A DNA stretch of 64,000 nucleotides from positions 62,001 to 126,000 of the forward strand of contig CBCYMK010000028.1 of assembly GCA_965183875.1 (NCBI GenBank). Direction: 5' to 3'. Source of the DNA: UBA6772 sp965183875. Lineage in GTDB: Bacteria > Bacteroidota > Bacteroidia > Flavobacteriales > UBA7430. Below are positions 46,771-55,365 of this stretch, piece by piece. Position 1 is the first letter of the stretch. Every line of letters starts with the position of its first letter. Both the position numbers and the translations under genes were made by a program. Below the pieces are notes generated by a model that saw nothing but the letters and a program-made list of their open reading frames with translations, was not told where the DNA came from and did no database searches.

Positions 46771-47411
46771 GTGAACTCATAAACAAGATCAATACAAGAA
46801 TAAATAATACCTAGCTAAGCCCTGCAAATATTGGTGGATGAAATAAAAGGTTTGTTGAAAACACCCTTACTAAAAGAAATTTATTAGGACAGGTTTCCGA
46901 TACCAGTGCAGGGTAATTTCCTTTTGCAGCTGTACTTAGTTGTATTGACTCTAGAGTTCCATCAGAAATCGTTTTCGACCAAGGAATAGGTGATGTTTTT
47001 AGTGCTAGAGTAGCCGGAAACATTGTTAATGAAGATGTGTTAGGTTCTATTGAGTACGCCTGTAAGGTTGCTGGATCAAAGTTAGTAGTTGTGATGGGGC
47101 ATACTAAATGTAGTGCGGTAACGGCTGCCTGTAAAAATGTAGAGTTAGGGAATATCACTGCTTTACTTTCTAAAATAAAACCCGCTGTAGAAATGTGTAG
47201 TAAAGCTGTTTAAATGGATGCTGAAGCTATTGAAGAAGTAGCTATTAAAAACGTTCTATTGTCTATCCAGAATATTCGTAAAGAAAGTCCAATATTAGCC
47301 GAAATGGAACAAGAAGCAAGCATTTTTATTGTGGGTGCTATTTATAGTGTTGCAGCTGGTAAAGTTTCGTTTTTAGAAAAATACAACTGTTTTAATAAAC
47401 GTATAAATTAA
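46771..47411 (+). pseudogene. decayed beta-carbonic anhydrase
   Basis: Read from a GTG at 46771, the frame aligns with the intact enzyme at 41.6 kb from its first residue: 28 codons to the GNKRF block in both. SCIDSRVPSE, FDQGIGDVFSARVAGN and MGHTKCSAV keep the zinc ligands. Five in-frame TAA codons interrupt it (46780, 46801, 46816, 46914, 47211), each one substitution away from CAA or AAA. One base is missing near 46840 (GGA reduced to GA). The rest of the sequence is well preserved, so the decay is probably recent. It lies 18 bp after the SulP gene stop, as the second half of a SulP-carbonic anhydrase operon. Confidence 0.85.
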
Positions 47412-47443
47412 CAATGCCCTTCGATAATTCGAAGGGCATTGTT
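47410..47443. terminator. inverted repeat, probable terminator
   Basis: A 15-bp perfect stem AACAATGCCCTTCGA/TCGAAGGGCATTGTT with a 4-base loop, between the carbonic anhydrase pseudogene and phoU (convergent). It lacks a clean T run in either direction, so its strength is uncertain. Confidence 0.6.
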
Positions 47444-47444
47444 G

Positions 47445-48125
47445 TTAAATAGCATCCGGTTTTTTATTCTTGCCCTGGTGTTTAATAACAAGCGCTTCAA
47501 CATAGAATATAAGTTCTTCAGCTATATTCTTAATCAAATCTCCATTGCGTTCTAATTTTCTTATTGAAGACAATAAATACAAGTGTTTGTTTAACTCCTC
47601 AGGCTCATTAAGTATATAAGGGCTGAGTGCATTTACTGCATTTTCATTATAGATGTTTAGTTGTTCATCCATCGAATAAACTTTTCGCGCTAGGGCTGTG
47701 TCTTCGTTTTCAAATGCTTTGTTGATGTTTGCTAGCATATTGAGGCTTATATTAAACATGTCAGTCACACCTAGCTCCATTAGGATGTCTTTAGAATACC
47801 CTGTGTCTTGTTTAATAATATAAGCTGCTATAGAGTCAACATTATCTGCTAATCTCTCTAAGTCTGAGTTCATCTTGTATATTGATAAAACAAAACGTAA
47901 ATCAATTGCTACTGGAGAGTAAAGGGCCAGAATATTCTCACAGTCCGAATCAATTTGCAATTCGATTCCATTAATTCTTTTTTCAGTTTCTCTTACTTCT
48001 GCTGCAAGGTCCTTATCAAAGTTGCTAAGTGCTTTACTGGTTTTTTTAACCTGACTTTCTACATTAAGCAACATTTTCAACATATTGCTTTTTAGTCTTT
48101 TTATTTCGTGATCTAAATGTGTCAT
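47445..48125 (-). CDS. phoU: phosphate-specific transport regulator PhoU
   Basis: 226 residues, two PhoU three-helix repeats. Repeat one has SKALSNFDKDLAAEVRETEKRINGIE cut at VRETEKRINGIE, and repeat two has LERLADNVDSIAAY and LERNGDLIKNIAEE with the acidic metal-binding E/D-x-x-x-D pattern. PhoU links Pst transport to PhoR and keeps the Pho regulon off when phosphate is plentiful. It ends the pstSCAB-phoU operon, 12 bp after pstB, and is intact, unlike the genes upstream. Confidence 0.96.
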   Translation of the reverse strand: MTHLDHEIKRLKSNMLKMLLNVESQVKKTSKALSNFDKDLAAEVRETEKRINGIELQIDSDCENILALYSPVAIDLRFVLSIYKMNSDLERLADNVDSIAAYIIKQDTGYSKDILMELGVTDMFNISLNMLANINKAFENEDTALARKVYSMDEQLNIYNENAVNALSPYILNEPEELNKHLYLLSSIRKLERNGDLIKNIAEELIFYVEALVIKHQGKNKKPDAI

Positions 48126-48137
48126 GCTGTGTGGGAA

Positions 48138-48902
48138 TTAACCGAATCTTCCGGTGATATAATTTTGTGTTTTGTCTTGTTTAGGGTTGGTGAAAATCTC
48201 CGTTGTTTTACCATATTCAATGAGTTCTCCCATATAGAAAAATGCTGTTTGATCACTTATTCTACCCGCTTGTTGCATATTGTGTGTAACAATAACAATG
48301 GTGTATTGTTCTTTCAGTTTAAAAATTAGCTCTTCAATTTTTGCCGTAGAAATAGGGTCTAAGGCAGAGGTGGGTTCGTCCATTAAGATCACTTTTGGTC
48401 CTACAGCTAATGCTCTGGCAATACAAAGCCTTTGTTGTTGTCCTCCAGATAAAGATAGTGCAGATTTTTTTAAATCGTCTTTAACCTCGTCCCATAGAGC
48501 CGATTGTTTAAGGGCTGTTTCAACTCGTTCCTGAATAAATTTCTTGTCTTTTACGCCTTGAATTTTTAACCCATAGGCTACATTTTCGAAGATGCTTTTT
48601 GGAAACGGATTTGGCTTTTGAAAGACCATACCAACATTTGTTCTTAGCTCTTCTACATATACACTCGAATGATTTATGTTTTCACCATCGATAAACACAT
48701 CCCCTTTCATAGAGAAAGAGTCTATATAGTCGTTCATACGGTTCAGTAATCTTAAGAAAGTGGATTTCCCACATCCCGATGGACCAATAAGTGCGGTAAC
48801 TGTATTGGGGATGATATTAAGGTTGATATTGGATAATGCTTTATGCTCTCCATAAAATACATCAACGTTTTTTGCTTGTATTTTGTAGTCGTTCTGATTC
48901 AT
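48138..48902 (-). CDS. pstB: phosphate ABC transporter ATP-binding protein
   Basis: 254 residues. Walker A GPSGCGKS, Q-loop VFQKPNPFP, signature LSGGQQQR, Walker B VILMDEP and the H-loop VTHNMQQA are all intact. The VFQKPNPFPKSIFENVAYGL block is specific to PstB. It powers phosphate import through PstC and PstA. It is intact and 13 bp downstream of pstA. Confidence 0.98.
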   Translation of the reverse strand: MNQNDYKIQAKNVDVFYGEHKALSNINLNIIPNTVTALIGPSGCGKSTFLRLLNRMNDYIDSFSMKGDVFIDGENINHSSVYVEELRTNVGMVFQKPNPFPKSIFENVAYGLKIQGVKDKKFIQERVETALKQSALWDEVKDDLKKSALSLSGGQQQRLCIARALAVGPKVILMDEPTSALDPISTAKIEELIFKLKEQYTIVIVTHNMQQAGRISDQTAFFYMGELIEYGKTTEIFTNPKQDKTQNYITGRFG

Positions 48903-48915
48903 AGTTTTGTGCTAT

Positions 48916-49774
48916 TTACCAATTGATTTTTTTCTGCCAACGGTTTCTAAGATATACCGCAACACCATTCATTATGAAGGTGATTGTTAATAGGATAATA
49001 ATGGCTGCAGCTGCATTAACTGCAAATCCGTGTTGTGGTCTAGAGATCCAGTTAAAGATCTGAATAGGAAGTACTGTAAATTCGTCCATAGGACTACTCG
49101 GAGCAAAGGGTACATACGCTAAGGCTCCTACTACAATAAGAGGGGCTGTTTCTCCTACTGCACGAGATATCGCTAAAATTACACCAGTTAAAATTCCACC
49201 CATAGAAGCTGGAAGTACTTGATTCCATATCGTTTGCCACTTACTTGCACCTAGCCCATATGAAGCCATACGTAATGAATTGGGTACTGCGCGAATAGCC
49301 TCGCGGGTAGCTACAATAATAATTGGTAGAATTAGAAGAGCTAGGGTTAAGGATCCTGCTAACAGGCTATTTCCTAAGTGCATTATTCTTCCAAAGATCT
49401 CCAGTCCTAATAGACCATAAATAATGGAAGGTACTCCTGCTAAATTCGAAATATTAACTTCTAGTAAATTGGCAAGTTTACTTTTTTTAGTATACTCTTC
49501 TAGGTATATCCCTGCAGATACTCCTAGGGGTAGTGCGAAAAATGTTGTTAAGCACAAAATCCATAAGGTACCTGTACATGCAGTGTAAATTCCTGCTTTT
49601 TTCAGGTTTCCTTGAAGGTAAGTCCATTAGGAAGTCTAGGTCTATGCGGTTCATACCTTCTTTAAAGATTTGTCCAATAAAGAAGCTTAAAATAACTAGG
49701 CCAGATAGCGTGGCGATAAGCCCTAATACTCCAAAGGCTTTGTCTTTGATGCGATTAATTTGTGCTCTATTCAT
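48916..49774 (-). CDS. pstA: phosphate ABC transporter permease PstA (one frameshift)
   Basis: The restored protein has about 285 residues and six membrane helices, with the permease loop IAVPNSLRMASYGLGASKWQ-like block (RAVPNSLRMASYGLGASKWQ). One extra base in the T run at 49597-49602 (an A run on the coding strand) splits the frame after LPSRKPEK; removing it gives the expected AGIYTACTGTLWILCL. Its ATG lies within the last eight bases of pstC (ATGAATAG), so translation is coupled. The reading frame downstream of the break is clean. Confidence 0.9.
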
Positions 49775-50651
49775 ATTCTTTACGGAATTTTTTTCGTATC
49801 CAAAAGGATATATTGTTCAATATAAAGGTGAATACGAAGAGTGTCATACCTGCGGCAAAAATGGTTTTGTATTCCAAAGATCCATGAGGAACATCGCCCA
49901 AGCTCACCTGTACAATATATGCTGTAATCGTTTTCTATAGGAACAAATGGATTGAAGGTTAAGCGCGGTTGTTGTCCTGCTGCAATGGCTACAATCATGG
50001 TTTCTCCTATTGCACGAGAAAAAAGCAAGGATTACAGAAACTACAATCCCTGAGGATGCCGCAGGAACCATAACTTTAAAAGCTGTTTGTAGGCGTGTTG
50101 CTCCTAATCCATAGGATGCTTCGCGTAACGATTTTTGGTACTGCCCTTAGGGCATCTTCACTTAGCGAGGATACAAATGGTATGATCATAATTCCCATCA
50201 CAATACCAGCTGATAAAGCATTGAATCCACTAATCTCCGGGAAAATTGTTTTCAAAAATGGGGTTACTACCATTAGGGCAAAAAATCCGTATACTACCGT
50301 TGGTACTGCTGCTAAAACCTCTAACAAGGGCTTTAAAATGTCGCGTGCTTTTTTTGGTGCGTATTCACTTAAGTAAATAGCAATGGTAAGTCCCAGTGGG
50401 AGAGCTACAGCTAAGGCGATAGCTGTGGTTAATAGAGTACCACTAACTAATGGCATGATGCCGAATCGCTTGTTGGCGAATAATGGGGTCCACTGATCGT
50501 CTGTAAGAAACTCAACTATAGAAACCTCTTGGAAAAAAGAGAAGCTCTCGCTAAACAATATCCATATGATACCAATTGTGGTAAGTATGGTTACAAGTCC
50601 GCTGAGTTTAAGCAGTAGCTCAATTACTCGTTCTTGGTTTTTTTTATTCAT
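49767..50651 (-). CDS. pstC: phosphate ABC transporter permease PstC (three frameshifts)
   Basis: The restored protein has about 293 residues, starting MNKKNQERVIELL. It shows six helices and the permease block LRAVPKSLREASYGLGATR. Three single extra bases break it: in the T run 50132-50136, the A run 50019-50024 and the T run 49931-49934. Taking one base from each gives one frame ending INNISFW...YE-like text and a stop at 49767. All three are insertions, none a deletion. The gene otherwise looks fully functional. Confidence 0.9.
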
Positions 50652-50715
50652 TTTCTTACTAAGAAAAGGCTCCCCATAAAGGGGTGCCTATAAATTAAAT
50701 GAGGTTAAAGGAGAT

Positions 50716-51669
50716 TTACTGTTTAACGAATGCGTTAAACTCAGTAATCTCCGCTTGGTATTCTTCATCAGGAAGGGCTACATAACCCACTTCCTTAGCA
50801 ATAGCTCCAGCTGATTCTAGGTAGAAGTTTACAAAGTTTACCACCGCTACTTTTTTAACTGCTGCATTGCTCACATATATGAAGATTGGTCGTGATAAAG
50901 GAGCGTACTCCCCAGAAGAGACTGTTTCCATAGTTGGTAAAACAGATCCATTTCCAATTGTCAACAGCAACCAAACCAAGTTTGTCTTTGTTTTCTTCGT
51001 AGTAAGCTAATCCAAAGAAACCCAATGCGTATTTATCAGTTGCAATACCTTGAACTAAGACGTTGTCATCTTCAGAAGCCGTATAGTCACCACGTGTACC
51101 TACTTTTTTGCCACATATAACTTCGGCAAAGTAGTCGTATGTTCCCGAAGCTACTCCGGGTCCAAATAGGTGAATCTCTTCGTGAGGCCATTCTTCACGT
51201 ATTTGATCCCAATACATTAATGTACCTTGTGCTTCAGGAACCCATAACTTGTTTAGTTCTTCTACAGTGATAGAAGACAGCCAGTCGTTGGCAGGGTTTT
51301 TTAATACGGCCAAACCATCATAGGCAACTGAAAGTTCAACTGAAGAGATTCCCATTTTCTTCACAGACTTTTATTTCTTTACCTTTAATTGGACGTGATG
51401 CATCATTGATGTCTGTTTCTCCTCTGTAGAATTTTTTAAAGCCTCCACCTGTTCCAGATACACCAACTGTAACTTTTACTTTTGGTTGTTCTGTTCTATA
51501 TTCTTCTGCTATTGCTTCGGTAATTGGATAAACAGTGCTTGAACCGTCAATCTTTATTACACCTTCAATAAGTTTTTGTGTTTTCTGAATTACTGTTGTC
51601 AGTTTTTGTGTTACATGCTATTAGTAATAAGCTTGTGAAACACAGGGCAATCATTTTTCTTGTTTTCAT
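50716..51669 (-). CDS. pstS: phosphate-binding lipoprotein PstS (three frameshifts)
   Basis: The restored protein has 316 residues. It starts MKTRKMIALCFTSLLLIACN, a lipoprotein signal with Cys at the lipobox. The PstS phosphate-site motifs are GSSTVYPI, GVSGTGGGF and GVASGTYDYF. Three extra single bases break it: near 51573-51577, 51351-51358 and 50956-50957. It captures phosphate outside the inner membrane for PstCAB. It heads the operon behind a -7 element (51704-51697) and a candidate Pho box. About 64 bp separate it from pstC. Confidence 0.92.
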
Positions 51670-51696
51670 CTTTTTATCTTGTTTTGGTTTACGGGG

Positions 51697-51763
51697 CAAA
51701 TCTATGGTGATGTCCCCCTACTGACGTTAAATCAGTTTTACCTCTCGATTAATTAATATTCAA
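51697..51763 (-). promoter_or_regulatory. candidate PhoB operator and -7 element of the pst operon
   Basis: On the minus strand, TTGAAT, TTAATC, GTAAAA and TTAACG start at 51763, 51752, 51741 and 51730, each 11 bp apart. Two are weak matches to TTAACA. The -7 element TAGATTTG starts at 51704, again 26 bp after the start of the last hexamer. The weaker repeats make this site less certain alone, but the shared 26-bp spacing with two other phosphate promoters supports it. Confidence 0.55.
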
Positions 51764-51924
51764 TCTGATGCTTGGTGTTAAAGCGCTTGTTAAGTATATT
51801 TGGGCTAGAATTCTATTTAGAGCTTGTTTCATAGGGTTTTCACTTAGAATGGTGTGCTTGTGTTTATTTTTCATTAACACTCTATATGGTCGTAATCAGA
51901 TGATTATCAAGCTAGTACAGGCAC

Positions 51925-51991
51925 TTAACCTAAACTTAACATTAGATTTATTTTAGTTTAACCGCACTGTATTGTTTATGTACTTTATTTG
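51925..51991 (+). promoter_or_regulatory. candidate PhoB operator and -7 element of the small-protein/PiT operon
   Basis: TTAACC, TTAACA and TTAACC start at 51925, 51936 and 51958; the slot at 51947 is degenerate (TTTATT). All are in one 11-bp phase. A -7-like TTTATTTG (one mismatch to TAnnTTTG) starts at 51984, 26 bp after the last hexamer, the same as at the porin and pstS promoters. The first two read CTTAACCTAAA-CTTAACATTAG, like the cyanobacterial Pho box. The 349-bp pstS/PiT spacer holds both boxes and nothing else I could support. Confidence 0.7.
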
Positions 51992-52018
51992 CAGAGTAAA
52001 ATTTAAACAACACACGTT

Positions 52019-52150
52019 ATGAACACTACTACAGTTACAAGAGTTGAGATCAGCAAGTTTTTATATGCAGCAATTTTAGTTGCCGTTTACACAATTGCAG
52101 TAATTGCATTAAGTATTAAAATTAGAGCTTTATCATTCTCAGCATTATGA
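52019..52150 (+). CDS. small one-helix membrane protein coupled to the PiT gene (43 aa)
   Basis: MNTTTVTRVEISKFLYAAIL begins a 43-residue product with a hydrophobic helix at about 15-33 and a basic end. Its TGA overlaps the ATG of the PiT-like gene (ATGA at 52147-52150), which is strong support for real translation and coupling. It is the first gene behind the candidate Pho box. I do not recognise a family. It may be a small subunit or regulator of the transporter; this is inference. Confidence 0.65.
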   Translation: MNTTTVTRVEISKFLYAAILVAVYTIAVIALSIKIRALSFSAL

Positions 52151-53296
52151 AAAAATTAATAAGAAGGTTTAGTTTTCCTGTTTCTCTTTGGATTCAGAAA
52201 GACGAAAAATCATTCCTTACTTTTGTTATAGCCGCTTTTATGCTTGCTATGTTTGCAACGCCTTATCCTCAAATTGCAATGTGGGTAGGGTTTTTGTTTG
52301 CCGCTTACGCAGCTGTTGCCAACGATTCTATTCAAACACTAGGTACTTTTTATTGCTTCTAATCAAGATAAGAAGTGGTGGGTGTTATGGTTGTTTATTG
52401 GAGGTATATTTTTAGCTACTGTAGGGTACAGTTGGTGGAATTATGCTGGTGATGTTTCCCACGGTCGTTTAATGGCTAAAGGATTTGATGTAGCTCCAAC
52501 AGAGTTTCACTTCTTACAAATTGCAGCTCCTATATTCTTATTGATACTTACTCGTTTAAGAATGCCTGTTTTCTACAACATTTATTCTTTTAACTTCTTT
52601 CGCTTCTGCACCTGCTGCTATTGGTAAGGTATTGGCCAAAAGTTATGAGTGGATATATCTTAGCCTTTTTCTTAGGATTTACTGTATTCTTAGTGATTTC
52701 TAAATACACAAAGAAATACTTTGTTGGTGAGGCTAAATTTCGGTTGGAATATTGCACAATGGATAACTACAGGTACTCTTTGGTCTGTATGGTTGATGCA
52801 AGATGCAGCTAATATTGCTGTATATCTACCAAGAGGTATGGCTTTTAGTGAGTTCATGGGCTTCGCTATGGGTTGTATTCATTGGATTAGGATTGTTTAT
52901 TCTACTATAAAGGTGGCAAGAATCCAAAAGATTGTAACTGAAAAATCTGTTATTACAGATGTTCGTTTTGCTACTATCGTAGACTTCATCTACTGTATCA
53001 TCTTATTCTACTTTAAACTATATAGCTCGGTACCTATGAGTACTACATGGGTGTTTATTGGTTTACTTGGTGGTAGAGAGGTTGCAATGGCACTCCGTAA
53101 AACAGGAGACCATGGTTTAGCATTCTCAGTAAAGCTTTTGCTAAAAGATTTCTCTTATGCTATGATCGGTTTGTTTATCTCTATTGCAATTGCAATTGGT
53201 GTGAACGACCAACTAACCTTAGCTTCGATGATCGAAACCATTCCTTCAGAATTTGCTTCAGGAATTACAAAGTTCTTTAGTCGATTAGGACTGTAA
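52147..53296 (+). CDS. PiT-like inorganic phosphate transporter (seven frameshifts)
   Basis: Removing seven single extra bases (at 52347-52351, 52569-52572, 52643-52644, 52739-52741, 52873-52874, 52896-52898, 52921-52922) restores one frame of 380 residues with about ten membrane helices. The first half has ANDSIQTLGTFIAS and MPVSTTFILLTSFA; the second has MQDAANIAVYLPR and VPMSTTWVFIGLLGG. This inverted-repeat layout of an ANDxxxxxGT motif and a PxSTT motif is that of PiT symporters. Place next to pst and a Pho-box candidate agree. The family is diverged, so the assignment is by motif only. It ends in a terminator. Confidence 0.75.
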
Positions 53297-53306
53297 ATAA
53301 AATTAC

Positions 53307-53339
53307 AAACTCCCTCGAGAAATCGAGGGAGTTTTTTTT
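53307..53339 (+). terminator. intrinsic terminator
   Basis: A 12-bp perfect stem AAACTCCCTCGA/TCGAGGGAGTTT with a GAAA tetraloop and a T tail, just after the PiT-like gene. Confidence 0.9.
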
Positions 53340-53379
53340 GCACTTATAATTTCTATATTTACACAAACCATATTCAGTT

Positions 53380-54071
53380 ATGCTTAACAACAATCGTATT
53401 CTTCTAGTTGATGATGAGAAAGATATTCTCGAGTTTTTAAGTTACAATCTTAAAAAGGAAGGGTTTGAAGTCGCTACTTGTACCGACGGACAGATGGCGC
53501 TGGATATGCTGGATGAGTTTGATCCACACCTCATTGTATTAGATGTGATGATGCCAGGAATGGATGGTATAGAAACCTGCGAGAATATCCGTGGAAATTC
53601 GAAATACGATCATATCATTGTCACTTTTTTAACGGCTCGTGCCGAAGATTATTCTCAGGTTGCTGGTTTAGAAGCCGGAGCTGACGACTATATCAATAAG
53701 CCTATAAAGCCAAAAGTTTTAGTAAGTAGAGTAAAGGCATTGCTAAGAAGAAAAGGTGCTGTGTCTGCTCCCGAAGCTCCGAATAATTCTATCACCATAG
53801 CAGAACTTACTATCGATAGAGAGCGTTACATGGTAACCCTAGGACGACGAACCTATTTCATTGCCTCGTAAAGAGTTTGAGATTCTTTTCCTCTTAGCTT
53901 CTAAACCAGGCAAAGTATTTAATAGAGAAGAAATATTCGAGAAAATTTGGGGCGAGGGATGTAGTAGTAGGTGGAAGAACCATAGATGTACATGTTCGTA
54001 AACTAAGAGAAAAATTAGGTCGCAATTTTATAGAAACCGTTAAAGGTGTAGGGTATATAAATTTAAAGTAA
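53380..54071 (+). CDS. phoB: OmpR/PhoB-family response regulator (two frameshifts)
   Basis: The restored protein has 229 residues. The receiver domain has Asp11-Asp12, the phospho-acceptor Asp55 (LIVLDVMMPGMDG) and Lys107 (INKPIKP). The C-terminal winged helix has LPRKEFEILFLLASKPGKVFNREEI cut at LPRKEFEILFLLASKPGKVF, then GGRTIDVHVRKLREKLG and ETVKGVGY. Extra G bases at 53842-53843 and 53956-53958 break the DNA-binding domain. It lies directly before a PhoR-like kinase and after the phosphate transporters, so it is PhoB. It would bind the TTAACA repeats described here. Confidence 0.92.
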
Positions 54072-55124
54072 ATGAATAGAACTGTACGACTTATAAGTAA
54101 GCTTAAATCAGCCATGGATCAATCTTGGTTGGTCTCTTTTGTAGCTTCTTTTCTACTTATGTTTGTTATGGCGGTGCATATTGTACTGTTCGAATTTTCT
54201 TTGAGCTTCTCTAATTCTGTAGTTTTAGTTTCTTCTGTGGGGCTTACAAGTTTCTTTTTGGTTCGCTGGTTGGTAGATCAGTTTTTATACAATAAAATTA
54301 AGTTGATATATAAGAATATTCACGACCTGAAATCTAAACCAGGTGATCTGAAAAATATCAACCTCAAAAAAGTGAATAAAGATGTGAGCTCTTGGAATAT
54401 AAATCGTGAACAAGAGATTCAAAAATTAATGATTCGAGAAAGCTACCGCCGACAGTTTGTTGGTAATGTAGCGCACGAATTAAAAACCCCAATTTTTAAT
54501 ATTCAAGGGTATATAGATACGCTGCTGGATGGAGCTATAGACGATGAGGAGATTAATCGAAAGTTCTTAGAGCGCGCTAATAAAAGTGTTGGTCGAATGA
54601 TTCATATCATCGAAGATTTAGATCAAATTACCAAGCTAGAAGCAGGAACTATAGAGATTGAAGAAGAGCCTGTCGACATGGTAGAGGTAATTCAAGATGT
54701 AGTAGATCAGCTAGAGTTGAAAGCCAAAAAAAGGAATGTTAATTTAGTGGTTAAGCATCAACAAAAAGGACGTTTTATGGTTCATGTAGATGTGGAGAAA
54801 ATCAAACAAGTACTTATAAACTTAATTGTAAATGCCATTAAATACGGCAAAGAGGGCGGGGAAGTAATTTGTAGAACCTACTCTATGGGAGAGCAAGTTT
54901 TAGTAGAAGTTGCAGACGATGGAAATGGAATCCCAGCTGAACATCTCAATAAAATATTCGAACGCTTTTATAGAGTTGATAAGTCTAGAGACCGCGATCA
55001 AGGTGGTTCTGGTTTAGGTTTGTCTATTGTTAAGCACATCATTGAGGCCCATAATCAAACCATTAATATTAGAAGCACCGAAGGAGAGGGATGTACCTTT
55101 TCCTTTACTTTGAAGAAGGCTTAA
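54072..55124 (+). CDS. phoR: PhoR-like sensor histidine kinase
   Basis: 350 residues. Two membrane helices (about 20-42 and 48-66) with a very short outer loop are followed by HisKA with His135 in NVAHELKTPIFNIQGY, the N box INLIVNAIKYG, and G boxes VADDGNGIPAEHL and GGSGLGLSIV. No PAS domain is evident. The lack of an outer sensor domain fits PhoR, which senses phosphate status through Pst and PhoU. The start directly follows the phoB stop. Intact, unlike phoB. Confidence 0.92.
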   Translation: MNRTVRLISKLKSAMDQSWLVSFVASFLLMFVMAVHIVLFEFSLSFSNSVVLVSSVGLTSFFLVRWLVDQFLYNKIKLIYKNIHDLKSKPGDLKNINLKKVNKDVSSWNINREQEIQKLMIRESYRRQFVGNVAHELKTPIFNIQGYIDTLLDGAIDDEEINRKFLERANKSVGRMIHIIEDLDQITKLEAGTIEIEEEPVDMVEVIQDVVDQLELKAKKRNVNLVVKHQQKGRFMVHVDVEKIKQVLINLIVNAIKYGKEGGEVICRTYSMGEQVLVEVADDGNGIPAEHLNKIFERFYRVDKSRDRDQGGSGLGLSIVKHIIEAHNQTINIRSTEGEGCTFSFTLKKA

Positions 55125-55325
55125 TTGGTGATGGCTAATTCTTAAATTGAAATCCAAATTACAAGTGTCATCTTGAGGTTTCTCGAAAGAGGCTATTTGT
55201 GAAATAACAGACGTAGAAATGTTCATTAGTCATGAGCAATCAATCTTTGCTTCTCAATTCAGTTTTATCTCATTCATTTTAGTTGGTTGTAGGGTATTAA
55301 TATTGCTTGTATGTGAGGTTATGTA

Positions 55326-55333
55326 TATATTTG
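55326..55333 (+). promoter_or_regulatory. -7 promoter element TAnnTTTG
   Basis: TATATTTG lies 32 bp before the GTG at 55366, with TTGCTTG about 20 bp upstream in the place of a -33 element. It would drive the two lipoprotein genes. Confidence 0.5.
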
Positions 55334-55365
55334 CCCCTTAAAATTATTTTCAATAACTACATTTT

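Noticed and set aside
47214..47411. Separate 65-codon gene after the second SulP gene
   Set aside because: It is the C-terminal part of the carbonic anhydrase pseudogene, in frame with the upstream part after a TAA.
46771..47411. TAA recoded as a sense codon
   Set aside because: Neighbouring and housekeeping genes end in TAA with normal lengths, so TAA is a stop in this organism.
51776..51793. Extra TTAACA hexamers (minus strand, 51793 and 51781) as part of the pstS Pho box
   Set aside because: They are 12 bp apart and out of the 11-bp phase of the repeats aligned to the pstS -7 element.
51768..51956. 62-codon plus-strand frame between pstS and the PiT operon
   Set aside because: It overlaps the candidate Pho box, has no ribosome-binding site or recognisable product, and the coupled 43-codon gene at 52019 is a better candidate.
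52188..52415. 75-codon frame inside the PiT-like gene
   Set aside because: It is an alternative frame of the same gene, opened by the inserted bases; it has no membrane pattern of its own.
53340..53379. Pho box controlling phoB itself
   Set aside because: Only one TTTACA is present in the short spacer after the terminator and no repeat phase is seen.
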